DNA from: Jaenimonas drosophilae
Taxonomy: Eukaryota > Euglenozoa > Kinetoplastea > Trypanosomatida > Trypanosomatidae
DNA: 47,093 bases
Reading direction: 5' to 3'
Assembly: GCA_030849065.1 (NCBI GenBank)
Contig: JASAON010001525.1
Span: 1-47,093 of the forward strand
In this document: piece by piece, positions 20,391-32,050 of the stretch
Layout of the letters: each line of letters starts with the position of its first letter
Position numbering within the stretch: the first letter of the stretch is position 1
Notes under the pieces: generated by a model
Database searches by the model: none
What the model was told of the DNA's origin: nothing
Seen by the model: only the letters and a program-made list of their open reading frames with translations
Position numbers and translations under genes: made by a program

Positions 20391-23051
20391 GTTGCGCACA
20401 TTCATGATGTGTGGCTGTTGCGAGTACCTCCACAGCACACAGTCTATCCCTGCTGCAACAACAGGAAACAAAGAAGTCTGGACTTCTTCTCAAGGGCGTG
20501 CCTGGGCAACACACGAAAGAAACACACGAAATGTTGGGGTGTAGGGTAGTCTTCTTCAAGCAACTCACTAGTGGTATGTTGTGTGTTTGTTTTTGTGTGT
20601 TTTGTTGGTTTGTTATCCTGCAAGGATGATGATGATACATGGTGCAGATGAGCTCCACGCATCACTGCTGCCAAGAATCATGTTCTGTCGTACAGGGCGC
20701 GCATGGTGTTGATGAATCCTCCCGCTACATAGCAGAAGGAAAGGTAAAGAGCCTTTTGACGTGCGAGTGTGTCTGTGTGTGAAGGGAGAAGAACTCCACG
20801 GAAACATCACGGGCACATAACCAAAAAGCAGCGAGCAACGTGCAGAGACGAGAAGAATGCGCTCACGGATGGCACATCTGAAGAAGGGAGTTATCGCAGC
20901 AACAATGGTTTTTTTTTGGTGATGAAATTATATTCCCCCACCATCGCAACACGTTGGGTGCTGCAGCAGATGCTCAGGTGGATCTGCTGCGACACATGAG
21001 CAACAAGAAAGAAGAAAACTCTCCAAAAAAAGAAACAGAAACAACGAAAAATAAATAAAAAACAAATGAGCGAAGAACGGTTGAGCAGAGGTGGCACATT
21101 GACATCGTAGCCTTGAAAAGGGTTCGCGCAGCGCGCATCCCACGTGCAAACATGCGTTGATACATGAATGTGCCAGAGGATGCACCTATTATTTCCCTTG
21201 CGTGTGTGTATTCATTCAATGACTATGAGGTCTAATGAGCACCCATGAAACATGCGCAGCAGTGTTGCTGGCCCCATCATCTCCCCCCCCTCGAACCCAC
21301 AATGCACCACCGTGGCGCATAACAAAACAACGTGAGATGCACGATGCGTATAGCGTGGGTGATGGAGGCAGCGCAAACGAGATGGATCATGGCCTTATAG
21401 GATGATCCTCCCCTCATAAAAAAAAAAAGATACAAAAATAATCATCGATCTTCTATCATCGCGTCAATCAAGTTGTTTGGGGTAGGGAGTAGAATAGTGG
21501 GAATATTCATGAGCAGGGGGTACATACACAAGCACGAAAATCAACAAGGTTGGTGTGCTGCACATACACACACAAACGTACGTACTCACACACAATCACA
21601 CCTACAAACACCGAGTGCGTACCGCCTGCGTCATTCTCTCATGAGGGTCTTGCTCCTGGGGGCATCCTGTGAGAGTTAAGCATGGGCGTGTGTGGCAGGC
21701 GTAAACACAATCAAACGGCGCGTGCATATCCATTTTTTGTTTTGCTTTTTTTCCCCCCACATGCCATCACAAATAACCAAGAAAAAAAAAGAAACCGAAT
21801 CATAAGTGAAGTGCGTACCAACATACAACAAAGAATTGTGGCAAACATCAACACAAGATAGGGGGAGACGACGACTGATACGGCAACAAAAAGAAGCAAC
21901 AGCAACAACAACAAAAAAGAAACGAACAGAAGGAGCCCACGAACTTTTGATGCCTCGTTTCATGAAGATTTGTGGGTTGAGTGCAAAGCACTCGCAAGAA
22001 TACAGAGGGGCATCCATTCTTCGTGAAGCACATACACACATTGCAGTATCAAATACAAACGGAGGTGGGAGGGCGGGAGGAGGTCGTGGCCGACCAAAGA
22101 GAAACATCTCAGCATGAATCCGTACAACCTTGCGCGTGCAACATGAGCAGAAAGTATCGAGCTCCTTCATTCGTTCTGATTTTTTTTTCTTTCCTGAGAT
22201 AAAATTCATCATTGTTGTTTGTTGATTGCCGGTGTCTTCTTCTCAGACACAAGCACACACATCCTGTACGAGCAGTGAATAAGTTAGTACCTTGTCAGGA
22301 TTGCATCGTCCATTCAAACACAAAAGAAAAAAAATGCACCCCAAAAGCAGATGAAATAGAGTGATGGGGAGAGAGAGAGAGAGAGAAAGATGGACTGCGC
22401 ACCTCTTCCACAGGCACTCACGCCATCACAACAACACATCACGTACAAAGAACAACCAACGTTGCCGAGGATGTTTCTTTTCGTCTTGTGTTGCGCACAA
22501 ACAAAGGGGGGAGATAAAAAAAAGCTACACAACATCGACGCACCGGAACAGAGAAAAAAAAAAATACACCGCAGGAGCATCCATATGACCCACTTAAAGT
22601 TTTGGAGGATGGCAGCACGCACACCACTTACAAGTACGCACACTCGCCACCTGGTGTGGGAAAGGCAACGTATCTGCATCACGCATCAACAGCAACAGAA
22701 AACTAAAAGAACGAACTAACAACACATCATCAGAGCATCAAAAAAAAAGGGGGCAAGCAACGAAACAAAACAAACAATAAACAAGATAAGTATCTCCATG
22801 ACGTTCTACTCAAATGCTCCTTCTTGTATGTGTTGCAACAACCCCACCAACACCAACAAACAGCTTGTAGTGTACGTCGCGTGTTGCAGTCATGCAGCTG
22901 AAGAAAAGAAGAAGAAGAAACGCGCACGTTAAGAATTAGTCCATCCGTCGCCATGTACGTGCACGAGCACCACCATCCTTGATGGGCTTCTACATACATG
23001 GGCGGCTGAGTGCGTGCGCGTTGAGTAGTGGTGTGGAGGTTGTAGTACGAG
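20151..23051. other. Spacer between A6 and A7
   Basis: No gene is supported over 2.9 kb. It holds A-rich runs, a C run near 21286-21293, (GA)n at about 22367-22387, and scattered CA/GT dinucleotide repeats near 21545-21600. Confidence 0.6.
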
Positions 23052-24221
23052 CTACTCAGGTGGTGGCCCACCAAAGCAGGCAAGACCCCAATCATGACAG
23101 TTGGCTGGCAGAAACTCAGGTTGGCCAGAGAGTGAGGTGCCGCGCACGAATCCATCTTGTTGTTGTTGCTCCTCCTCCCTCTGCACCCGCTCGAGGCACT
23201 CCTGCCTCATCTCCGCCTCCCCAATCGCGGTGGCTCGACGCTTCGCCGGGCAGCAATCGAGGGTCCAATCAACGTCTCCGGCCCACGTCACCGCGGATTG
23301 TGCCATGCGCGTTGGTGAGCGCAGTGACGCCTCCATGGGGCTCAGAAGGCTGGAGTTGGGGCCCCATCTCGCCTTTGTGGGGCGGCGCGCACTCGTGGGG
23401 AGACTCCGGCCTGCCACAAGAATGGATCCGTTCGGCGAGCGCAATGCTCCCAGCTCGCACATCATCATGCTTGTTGGCATCTCCATCCCTTCACTCGATA
23501 TGCCCATGGGTGAGTGCGGGTGTTGGTTGAGGTGTTCCTCATCCAGGTGCATCACTTGTTCTTCCAGCACCACCAGCTCAATGGTCCCGGAAACATGCTT
23601 CGAGCGTCGCGGCGACGATGGTGATGGCGCGTGTTCGCGTGTAGAAGGTTGAAGGAGCGGCTCCTTTGCATCTACGGAGGTGGGAATGGCGAGATCAATC
23701 ATTCTCCGCCACGTCGGTGAAGCGTCTTCACCGCTATCCATGGAGATGCTCACCGCATCCTCCTGATTATCACCATCCACATGTGCAGCAGCAAAGATGG
23801 GGTGCTGAATGTGTTGTTGTTGTGGTGGTGGCGGTGGTTGTTGTTGCTGGCGTTGGCCTATGCAATCCGAAAGATGAGATGCAGGTAACTTAAACACGTC
23901 GGGCATGCCGTAGGCGGCAGGAGGCATGGGAAATGGCAGACATGTGCTGCTGTTCTCCCAGCTCCCGCTGCTGCCGCTGAAGATAAGCGGCCCCGTACCC
24001 TTGTTGGCGTTGGAGAGGCGGTATTGTGTGGTGGCAGCATGAAAGGGCTGTGATTGTGTAGGCGTCTGTGGGGCGTGTGCCACAATGGGCAGCAATGGAA
24101 CGAGAGGCTCACTTGGTGTGGCGGCGCTGTTAATATCCATGGCAAAGACGGTGTTGGCCGTTGCGGGAACGGCACGAACGAGGGGAGATGGTGGGATGGG
24201 AGGAAGCGGGGCCATGATCAT
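23052..24221 (-). CDS. A7: tentative tandem-family member, 389 aa
   Basis: Function is unknown. The protein starts MIMAPLPPIPPSPLV (ATG also at 24215). It has a Gln/Pro run near 124-136, a Ser-Pro-Arg-Arg site near 203-206 and a Gln-rich segment at 351-355. No membrane segment is visible. Motif 1 is not clear: the nearest matches are VSISMDSGEDASP near 157-168, which resembles the post-motif sequence S-G-D-A-S-P of A8, and TIELVVLEEQVMHL near 213-226. A motif-2-like stretch is CLERVQREEEQQQQDGF at 342-358. Location, size, composition and acceptor site match the array, so I place it there tentatively; it may be an unrelated gene or the most diverged copy. Confidence 0.72.
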   Translation of the reverse strand: MIMAPLPPIPPSPLVRAVPATANTVFAMDINSAATPSEPLVPLLPIVAHAPQTPTQSQPFHAATTQYRLSNANKGTGPLIFSGSSGSWENSSTCLPFPMPPAAYGMPDVFKLPASHLSDCIGQRQQQQPPPPPQQQHIQHPIFAAAHVDGDNQEDAVSISMDSGEDASPTWRRMIDLAIPTSVDAKEPLLQPSTREHAPSPSSPRRSKHVSGTIELVVLEEQVMHLDEEHLNQHPHSPMGISSEGMEMPTSMMMCELGALRSPNGSILVAGRSLPTSARRPTKARWGPNSSLLSPMEASLRSPTRMAQSAVTWAGDVDWTLDCCPAKRRATAIGEAEMRQECLERVQREEEQQQQDGFVRGTSLSGQPEFLPANCHDWGLACFGGPPPE

Positions 24222-24330
24222 TATGCCACACAACACAACACAAAGTGGTGTGCGTACGAGTAAGAGTGGGAGTGGGAGTGGGAGCTAGCCCCAACACGGT
24301 AGGACGCAGGAGGGGGAGGGGGGAACGGGG
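24222..24330 (-). promoter_or_regulatory. Probable splice acceptor of A7
   Basis: A strong C/T tract (minus strand CCCCCTCCCCCTCC region, about 24330-24305) leads to GGGGCTAG with AG at 24286-24285, 63 bases before the ATG at 24221. Confidence 0.5.
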
Positions 24331-26360
24331 GCGGCGGCGGTTGTGCTGAGAATCTACGAGGGCAGCAACACGTGAGGAGGCGTGCACCGCGTCAGGAGCA
24401 ACTGAGCTCAGCAGTTAATGAAGGATGGAATATGTGCGGGTGTTTCTTGTGTGAGGCTCCGCGCCACGGCTTACATTCAGGAAAGGAGAAGAGAACGAAG
24501 TTGATGGCGACGTGCACAACAAGCAATGCCATTAATTCAATGGTAGGAGCATGATCACGATGGGAAGCAACACATTGATACTGAAGAGGAAGCGCATCAT
24601 CATCATCATCATCATTATCACACACACACAACAATGGAATAGAGAAGGAAGAAGATAAAAAAAGAAGGAAAAAACGGAGCAATCACACCGACCAAATTCA
24701 CCATCTCCACATACATCCAAAAGATCAGCAGCACCTCCCCAAAGAGGGTGGCGAGAGACGGCCATCGGAGCCATCACATATCTGTTTAGCGTTGCCGCAC
24801 ACAACAAACATTTGATGTTGCCGCACAACTCCAATCAAGAGAGTGGGCATCCATCACTGAGCACGCATGTGTTGTTTTCGCTGCACTCCTCCTCACAGCA
24901 GCAGCTGGAAACCTTGGGCATCCATCTGCTCAAGCTCCTTCTATAGTCAGATATACTTGATATGCTGCAAACACAAACACACACATTAATCTTTTTTTTT
25001 CCTCTGTTGTCTGAGACACAAAAATTTTTTTTTCTCTTCTTCCGAAATAATTGTTTGGAGATTGGGGATGGAGGTGGCGTGAATTGATGTAGGATGGTGG
25101 GCGGAAGCCGATAGGAAACAGGCAAACAATCGTTATAAGGTGGTGCAATGATGAGGCAATCACAACAAGAAAACGTATAAGCACATAACAATAGAAGAGA
25201 TGGTGGCGCGCACGCCCACCAAACAGAGGGCGGAAGTACATGATGATGAGGTGTGTGTGTGTGTGTGTGTGTTTGGTGCATCATAAAATTCATCACCCAT
25301 TCACGCAACCGCTTCCTCGGTGAGCCGATACTCAAATCGGTGGTGGCGAGTGAGATTGAGATGGATGCACACAACGCCCTCATCATCATCATCATCATCA
25401 TCATTCTATTCTTTTTGCGCTCAGCAGCGCACCACTCAGCGTGCAGAGCCACAAGTATCTGAGTGAGCGCCACCGAGCCAAACAACAATGGAATCACTGA
25501 AGAAACAGAGCACTGCACCAGCAATGCCCTATATGTGAGAGAGCACAGTCATGAGATGGGATGTGGGGTGCGCATCGAGCTAGCACCACTGCACCTCACC
25601 ACACATGCAGGTTCTCGCACGTTGAAGCAGAGTACTGGGTGGCTGCAGCATCCACACGAACACACATGGAAAACTATATAGGATGCGGATATATTCCAAC
25701 ACAAGAAAACAACAACCACGACCATGAGAAAGGTCTTTCTTCAAGGATGGATCTTCAGCATCCACAGCAACAACAACAACAACAACAACAGCAACAGCGA
25801 CTATCACAACAACTATCACAACACATGAGGCAGATATGATGAAGTAGAGATGCCGGTGAAGAGAGAAGTGAAGCGTGTTTGTATGTGCGTATATGGCCTC
25901 GCAATGGAGAGCGAGAACTCATCAGAAAAAAAAAACAAGAACGGGTAAAGTGCTTCCTTAGTTGTTGCGTCGCAGAACACCAGCACATACAGGAACACCA
26001 ACTGGTATCTCCACACCGTCATACTGGCCACCATGATGGACGAGTTAAGTGTTGGAAGAAGAAGAAAACAGTGAAGTGTGCGTATGTGCAGAGCACATCA
26101 ACATCAAGCAACGACAAAAAAACAAACATGTATGTACGTATGTATGTATGTGTGTGTGTGTGTGCTTATGTAGGAGCGGTAGTGAGGAACGTGTCATGAT
26201 GCTGTTTGGTTGCTACACGTTCTCTCAGCTACCTCCTCCTCCAAACCGCGGAGGCATCATCATCTTTTTGTTTTGCGTTGGAGATGGCCATCAATAACGA
26301 AAAGAAACAGAGAAAAAAAGGGGAAAAAAAGAAAGCAGCATCAACAACAACAACGTGTTG
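24222..26360. other. Spacer between A7 and A8
   Basis: No gene is supported. Contents include (CAT)n at about 24595-24614, (GT)n at 25254-25272, (ATC)8 at about 25381-25404, a CAA/CAG run at about 25767-25799, and a TATG/TG run at about 26128-26165. Confidence 0.6.
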
Positions 26361-27647
26361 TTAGTTGCACGATTTCGCGCGTGTTGTGGAGTAGTGCAGG
26401 CCCTCATCACTCCCGCAGGAGCTGTGCCGCATGTGCTGCCGCGCCGCACGTGGGAGGAGCGCCTGCCAATCTCCGGTTGATGTGATGGAGGCTACGGCAA
26501 TGGGAACGAAGGTGCCATCGCTCGCGCTATCTGCCCCTGTTGAGTGCATGGAGGCGGCGGTGAGGTTGGTGAAGGATACACAAGACTTACTACGTTGATG
26601 CGTCGCGAGCCCAACAACCTCGTGGAGGCCGCGGTGAGGTGGGGCCCGCACCAGAGATGCCGCCTCAATCACGTAGTTGCTATCGGAAGGCTGTAGCACC
26701 ATCATGCCCGTCGCTCTCCGCAGCTCTGACCCGTCCCGAACGTGATGCACGCCACTACCTTCCACATCAACACTTCGTTGCGGGTTGCGATAGCGCCAAC
26801 GTGGTGTATGTATTGGTATCGGAGAAGCATCCCCGCTCGGAACTTCCTCACAGTGCAGATCATCCACCATTGGGAAAGAGATAAAGTCTGGCACGGAATG
26901 ATTCTCTTCCTCCTCCAACGTGCAACAGCTGGAGTTGGCCGCCAGGGAGCCGTACGCCACGAGATCATCTTCATCCTCCGTCATCGCCTCCGCCACCCCA
27001 TCGCCCATGGATCGATGGCGGCGCGGAGAAAACCGCAGCTGTGAAAGAACAGGACGAGTGAGTAGGGCCATGGATTCACGACGGCTGTTGGCCCATCCTC
27101 CGCCACTCCCGCCCACGCCAACAACACCGCTACTCACGGGCAGAGGCGAGGCCATCACGGGAGAGCCGTTGGTGGAGAGGCCCACACTCTCCTCAAGCCA
27201 CGGAAGGCCACCCTGCTTCGCACCATCCATCATCATCATCACCTCTGCGTTGATGTTGTTGTTGGGGGCGGCTGAACGGCTCCACCCAGCGAGGAGTGAG
27301 GAGGCCTGCTGCCCGCGCCGCGGCACAATCATTCGTCGCGGAGAGGCCGTGGTGGTGGAGGCGGGATTCACTCGTGGGCGTGGCGCCAACCTCCAACCAT
27401 CCATCCCAGGTGTGCTGTTGTTGCTGTTGCTGTTGTTGTTGGCGTTGGTGGTATTCAGGAAGTTGCTCGCACTCACCCGCGACTCCCGTCGTGGTGTGCG
27501 TGGGAGGCACATTGGCAGGCTCATCGCGTGCGCCTCGGCGAGATTTACGCCGCTCCCCACGTTGGGAAACATCGCCGCCGTCGGCAGCGGCATGTTGCGC
27601 GGGCTGAGAGGGGTGGCCAGTGATGTGGGAGGGGGCTGCGGTAGCAT
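26361..27647 (-). CDS. A8: tandem-family protein with motif 1, 428 aa
   Basis: Function is unknown. It starts MLPQPPPTSLATP. Three proline-directed basic sites are present: T-P-R-R at 51-54, S-P-R-R at 102-105 and S-P-R-R at 207-210. Asn runs lie near 68-78 and four Met at 137-140. Motif 1 is SVPDFISFPMVDDL at 251-264, nearly the same as A6 and A11. Motif 2 is weaker: SELRRATGMMVLQ at 307-319. A second CVSF-type sequence, SCVSFTNLTAASM at 355-367, resembles motif 1 of A10. There is no signal peptide or membrane segment. The start is supported by an acceptor at 27789-27788 and a CA-repeat leader. Confidence 0.83.
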   Translation of the reverse strand: MLPQPPPTSLATPLSPRNMPLPTAAMFPNVGSGVNLAEAHAMSLPMCLPRTPRRESRVSASNFLNTTNANNNSNSNNSTPGMDGWRLAPRPRVNPASTTTASPRRMIVPRRGQQASSLLAGWSRSAAPNNNINAEVMMMMDGAKQGGLPWLEESVGLSTNGSPVMASPLPVSSGVVGVGGSGGGWANSRRESMALLTRPVLSQLRFSPRRHRSMGDGVAEAMTEDEDDLVAYGSLAANSSCCTLEEEENHSVPDFISFPMVDDLHCEEVPSGDASPIPIHTPRWRYRNPQRSVDVEGSGVHHVRDGSELRRATGMMVLQPSDSNYVIEAASLVRAPPHRGLHEVVGLATHQRSKSCVSFTNLTAASMHSTGADSASDGTFVPIAVASITSTGDWQALLPRAARQHMRHSSCGSDEGLHYSTTRAKSCN

Positions 27648-27830
27648 GGCTGTGTTGTGCGTGTGTGTGTGTGTGTGTGGCAGTTGTGCTACGTGCTCGG
27701 GTATCTCCGAGAGTGTTGCGATCGGGGAGGTGAATGAAAGTGGGGTACGGCAGCTGCTCACGGGTGAGCCAGAGATGAAGTACGGAGCTACGAATCGCGG
27801 ACAGGCCAGTAAAGAAGGGGGGGAAAAGGA
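27648..27830 (-). promoter_or_regulatory. Probable splice acceptor and (CA)n leader of A8
   Basis: A T/C tract on the minus strand (TTTTCCCCCCCTTC region, about 27825-27808) is followed by its first AG at 27789-27788. The 140-base leader ends in a CA-dinucleotide run (plus-strand GT at 27661-27679). Confidence 0.45.
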
Positions 27831-30097
27831 AGAGAAAACAACTGACTGGCAAATAACAACAAAAACAACAACAACAAAACAAAGAAAAACTAGTTTGGTA
27901 AGTGGTAGGTACGCACGCGCACAACAAGAGAGAGGAGGGGGAAGGAAAACAAAAAGAAGAGAGAAGAGTGAGTGTGGGCCGATGTGGGTGTCAATGGAAG
28001 TACGCGACCCACCACCTCAATCCACTGTATGTTGGAGGGCAATGAGAGCTAAGTGTGAAGTTGCTGTGAGCGTATAGCAGTGCCTCGTCAACGAGCACAA
28101 AGAAAGATACCGAGAAGAGTACTAGAGGATTCATGTATGTACGGTGAAGAGGAAGAGAGGGGGGAAACAGGTGCAATGTGCGTGTGATGAGTAAGATGAC
28201 CAACATCCAACATCATGTAGAGGCTTTCTGAGGGGCTACACAGTAGGTTTGCGCTTCGTCGCTGCATAACGTCGTGAAGATCCAAGTGAGCACAGCTCTC
28301 AGGAGCTCTTTCAGGGAGGAACGCTCCATCATCGATGAAAGACATCCGCCTACCCACACAGGTGCATCACCAGGTGAAATTCACGTCAACAACGAAAAAA
28401 AAGGAAAACACAAACAATGAAAGAAACGGGGTCAGTGGATGAAGCCATCCACATGTGCGAGCGAGAAACTTACGTACAACAACGAGCGTAAAAGAAGTGG
28501 GCCGTGGTACAAGAAAAAAAAAAAGCGCGAAACAAGAGTGTGGGGCCAACAACAAAGAAACGAGCAATTCATACAAGAAGAACAAAGAAAAGCAAGACGC
28601 GGCAATATGCACCAATGGACGACTCAACCTCATTTCCCTCACTGACCAGCAATAGGCACAGGAACAGATATATGTGTATATATATATACAGTGATAGGGT
28701 GGGGGTGGGGGTACGGCACAGAGGGGTGATGAAGTGAAGAGGAGGGAGGTCCCCAAGACATAGGTAGGAGCAAGGCACCACATCACTGCACTCACGCACT
28801 CACACATACACAAAGTTTGGAATGACACCAAAAAAAATACAGAAGCATGGTGTGAATGGTGTGAAGTTGGATGAGTGAGGTTGATGATGATGATGATGCA
28901 CTCACATCACTTCATGCGACTGAAGTCAGGAGAAGAGGGGAGATGCTGGCAGATGTGGCGCGTTGCCGTGGTGGCTATTGGTAGGTGGTGGCACCACTGC
29001 ATGCGGAGAGTCTTGCTGAGCTACACAGCAACGAACATGAAAACAAAAAAAAGAAGAAGAAGAAACAACGCCATCGATCCGAAAAACATCAAGGTACACA
29101 AAAAACGGTTAGCGCTTGAAGAGAAAGAGAGAAAGGAAGATGATGTCAGCTGCACATGTGGCATCAGCGTGAGCTCCCATAAAAAGGAAAAAAAAACAGC
29201 AACGACAACAGCAATCCGCATCAACCATCACGAAGAATTATATTGAAATGATATGTTGTTACTCATACTTTGTTTGGTGTCGGGATGTACTCCGCGCCGT
29301 GTACCTGAGCTCTCCCCCTACACCTTGCAACAAAGAAGGGCTTGATTGAGGAGCTACACGCATCATGTGATGGATCAGTGAGATCATCGAGCCACACCAC
29401 CCTGCTCTCTCAGAATGGATGGATGCAGCGGAAAGGAGGAAAATAACAAGAACAAGCATAGATGCTCTGCCACCCTCTTGCGTAGCTCCGTGTAGGATGG
29501 GTGAGCATCCTCCATCAAGAAGACGAGAGAAAGAGCAAGGGAGAACAGTACATTTGGCAGCAGGAGGTCTTAAATCGCATACACACAAAAGAGTTTTTTT
29601 GGTATTATAATGAAGAAAACGAAAAAAAGAAACCGACGAAAACAAACAAGGTCGTGTGTCAGCTGAGGATAGCTACGAGATAGATAAACAGCAAACAACG
29701 GATAGCGTTCGAAGAGAGCACTCGTTTTTTCTTCTGGCATTCATATATCTTTTTAGCAAACAGCACATCAATTCACAGAGAAGCACATCACAGAGGGGAA
29801 CAAGGAAAGAGAGAGAAAAAAAAGAAAGCGACAGAAGAAGTGAATTGGCTGATGGGTTTTAATAAGAAGCCAACAACAAAACACAGCCCACCACGAGGTG
29901 CTCGAGTGCAAATGTGTAGTGAGGGTACGGTAGTCATATATACGTACATGCACATATATGCATATATACTGACGCAGTCACCCAAATTCGTTAGGATTTT
30001 TTCACAACACACAGGAACTTAGAAGCATGAGCAACAGCAACAACAACAAGCAGAAACGAAAAAAAAAAAGAGAACAACGTCAGGGTGGGTCAGCTGC
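27648..30097. other. Spacer between A8 and A9
   Basis: No gene is supported over 2.4 kb. It contains a TATA-type alternating run near 28670-28690, GAT repeats near 28880-28896, alternating TATA/CATA sequence near 29935-29970, A-rich runs, and CAA repeats near 30034-30048. Confidence 0.6.
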
Positions 30098-31975
30098 TTA
30101 ATGCCAGCTGCCGCTTGTGTTTGGTGAGCCACGTGAGTTGATAATCTGCAGTGACGATCGCAGTGATTGGGCGGAGGAGAGTGCGCCAACGGGCCGGCGC
30201 ATGTGGTGCGACTGAAGGCTTACTCCAGAAGATACGGTATTGGTTGTTGTTGTTGTTGTTGTAGTGGTGCGTGTGGCTCCTCCAAGGCTGCGATGCTCTG
30301 CGTGTTGTGGTCCTACAGCAGCATCGATGTCCCACGGAGCTCCATCCAGAATAGTGGATTGCATGCTCAACGGGCTTGGAATATCCCTCGACGCGATGGC
30401 AGAGCTGCGCATGGAGCCCGCATCGTGAGCCACGAGATGCGAGCTGTTCGTGTGCTGCTGCTGCTGGTGATGATGAGGTTGGTGGTGGCTGCCACTATCG
30501 GCGAAGTGAGGCAGCAGCCATGCAGCTTTATCCTTCTCCAGATCCTTCCATTGCGGGCTGCGCTCACTACTTGGCCTGAAGTATGAAACAACCCCACTGA
30601 CATCTACAAACATATCCATGCTGTCGTTGCTCACCTCCATGAGGGAGTGTGATGGCCGATGAGCCTGGCGATGCAGAGCCGCATCGAGCTGCGACACCGA
30701 CATGAAGCTCGGAATCATGGATGAGCTAATGAAGGGGTTAGAGCGTGGGCTCGGCACCTCGTTGTTGCTGTTGATGTGGTCGAGCTGTAGGTGGTGGTTG
30801 TGTGCGTGGTTGTGGGCCCGTGAAAGTGCTTGATGGGGAAGATTCACGACGGAGAGGGTGTCGGAGTAGTCAGTCATGCGCGTCTCGAGCTCATGGGCAT
30901 CACTACTGCCAACTGTGGATGGATTGGATGAGGTGCGGAGGTGCTCCATCCCAGAACAAATGAGTGGATGCTCGCAACCTCCCAAACGTGCGCTCATGTG
31001 GTTTACCTCTGCCGCCCCTTCGTTATGCTCCGCCGCCAAGAAGCTGGAGGAGCGGCCTGCATGGATGAGCGGGTGCGTCATGGGCCGCTCCCCCACAGGC
31101 ACGAGGAGGCGATGTACGTGCGCCTCTGCCTCACCACCACCCGTCGTCTCACCGAGGCTGGAGGCATCTGGGTATCGGTTGTGTGGCAAGGTGGTTGGGC
31201 TGCCGCCATGGCTGGATAAGATGCTACAGCCACAGCCGCTGCTCAGCTCGCCAAACTCTCCACCACCTTTGCAGTGGTTGGGGTTGTGAAGGAGGGTCGT
31301 GGGGCGAGCGGAGCTCATCACCTCCACACGCTCACCAAGACGTGCTTGAGCATGTGGCGAGAGCACAGAGGCACGTGCCGTGTCGTGCGAATCTTCCAGG
31401 AAGGGGGTGGGTGTGTGGCATGTTGGTGCCGCCTCCACCCCTGGAAGTATGAGGCGAGCAGGTGATTGTGGCTGGTGCTGCGGGAGGGATGCATGTGGTG
31501 GCCGGGCTGTTGCTGGTCGCGGGCAGGTCGTATGTGGCCAGTGTGGCGGGTCTCGCATGATGATGGCCGTTTGTGGTGGTGCAGTGGTGGCGCTGTCGTA
31601 GGCCAGCGTGGCACCAAACACATCGTCCACCGAAGAGGATGTGCTGCTCGCGCAAGATTCATCCGCCGCCTCCACGACAGTTGCGTCGTGTTGGGCGATG
31701 GTGATGGGCGCTGGACGTGGTCGGCGCAGTACCCACACAAAAGGTTGTGTGTTGGCGTCTTTGCGTGTGGTGGCTGGTGATGGCCCCTTCCCCCGTGGCG
31801 AAGGAGGTACGTTGATGCTCACCTTCATTGGTGAACGTCGTGGAGTAGTGCGTGCTCCCCACACCGGAGATGATGCGGGGGAAACACCACCACGACGTGG
31901 CGTACTCGGTGATGAGGGCGGGGTACGAGAGGGTTGGCGATTGCCGTTCGTCGTGTTTGTTGTTTGCCCGGTCAT
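30098..31975 (-). CDS. A9: tandem-family protein with motifs 1 and 2, 625 aa
   Basis: Function is unknown. It starts MTGQTTNTTNGNRQPS. The first ~70 residues hold repeated proline-directed sites (T-P-R-R twice, S-P-M-K). Motif 1 is IPSFMSVSQLDAAL at 421-434; motif 2 is WKDLEKDKAAWLLPHF at about 476-491, matching A10 with Trp five residues before Phe and Phe-Ala following. His/Gln-rich and nine-Thr tracts follow. The C-terminus carries S-A-Q-S-L-R-S-S-L, then S-R-G-S-P. No membrane segment occurs in this frame. The hydrophobic upstream extension is encoded by the pyrimidine tract and is excluded. The start is very well supported: a long T/C tract, AG at 32010-32009, then a 33-base leader. Confidence 0.87.
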   Translation of the reverse strand: MTGQTTNTTNGNRQPSRTPPSSPSTPRRGGVSPASSPVWGARTTPRRSPMKVSINVPPSPRGKGPSPATTRKDANTQPFVWVLRRPRPAPITIAQHDATVVEAADESCASSTSSSVDDVFGATLAYDSATTAPPQTAIIMRDPPHWPHTTCPRPATARPPHASLPQHQPQSPARLILPGVEAAPTCHTPTPFLEDSHDTARASVLSPHAQARLGERVEVMSSARPTTLLHNPNHCKGGGEFGELSSGCGCSILSSHGGSPTTLPHNRYPDASSLGETTGGGEAEAHVHRLLVPVGERPMTHPLIHAGRSSSFLAAEHNEGAAEVNHMSARLGGCEHPLICSGMEHLRTSSNPSTVGSSDAHELETRMTDYSDTLSVVNLPHQALSRAHNHAHNHHLQLDHINSNNEVPSPRSNPFISSSMIPSFMSVSQLDAALHRQAHRPSHSLMEVSNDSMDMFVDVSGVVSYFRPSSERSPQWKDLEKDKAAWLLPHFADSGSHHQPHHHQQQQHTNSSHLVAHDAGSMRSSAIASRDIPSPLSMQSTILDGAPWDIDAAVGPQHAEHRSLGGATRTTTTTTTTTNTVSSGVSLQSHHMRRPVGALSSAQSLRSSLQIINSRGSPNTSGSWH

Positions 31976-32050
31976 GGGTACAAAGAAAGGAGAGGGAGAG
32001 GAGTTAATCTGCACCAAAACAAAAGAAAAAAGAAAAAAAAGAACAACAAC
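31976..32050 (-). promoter_or_regulatory. Strong splice acceptor of A9
   Basis: The minus strand carries about 30 nearly uninterrupted pyrimidines (T8-C-T6-C-T4 pattern), then GGTGCAG with AG at 32010-32009, and a 33-base leader free of ATG. This is the best acceptor-like site in the window. Confidence 0.6.

Noticed and set aside
21285..21305. Minus-strand GGGTTCGAGG resembling a tRNA T-loop
   Set aside because: The flanking T-stem does not pair (GTGGG against GGGGA) and no other tRNA arms are visible.
26920..28077. 385-codon plus-strand frame over A8
   Set aside because: It is a shadow of the A8 coding region and its leader. It breaks into Leu and Val runs from repeats, and the conserved motif 1 is on the other strand.
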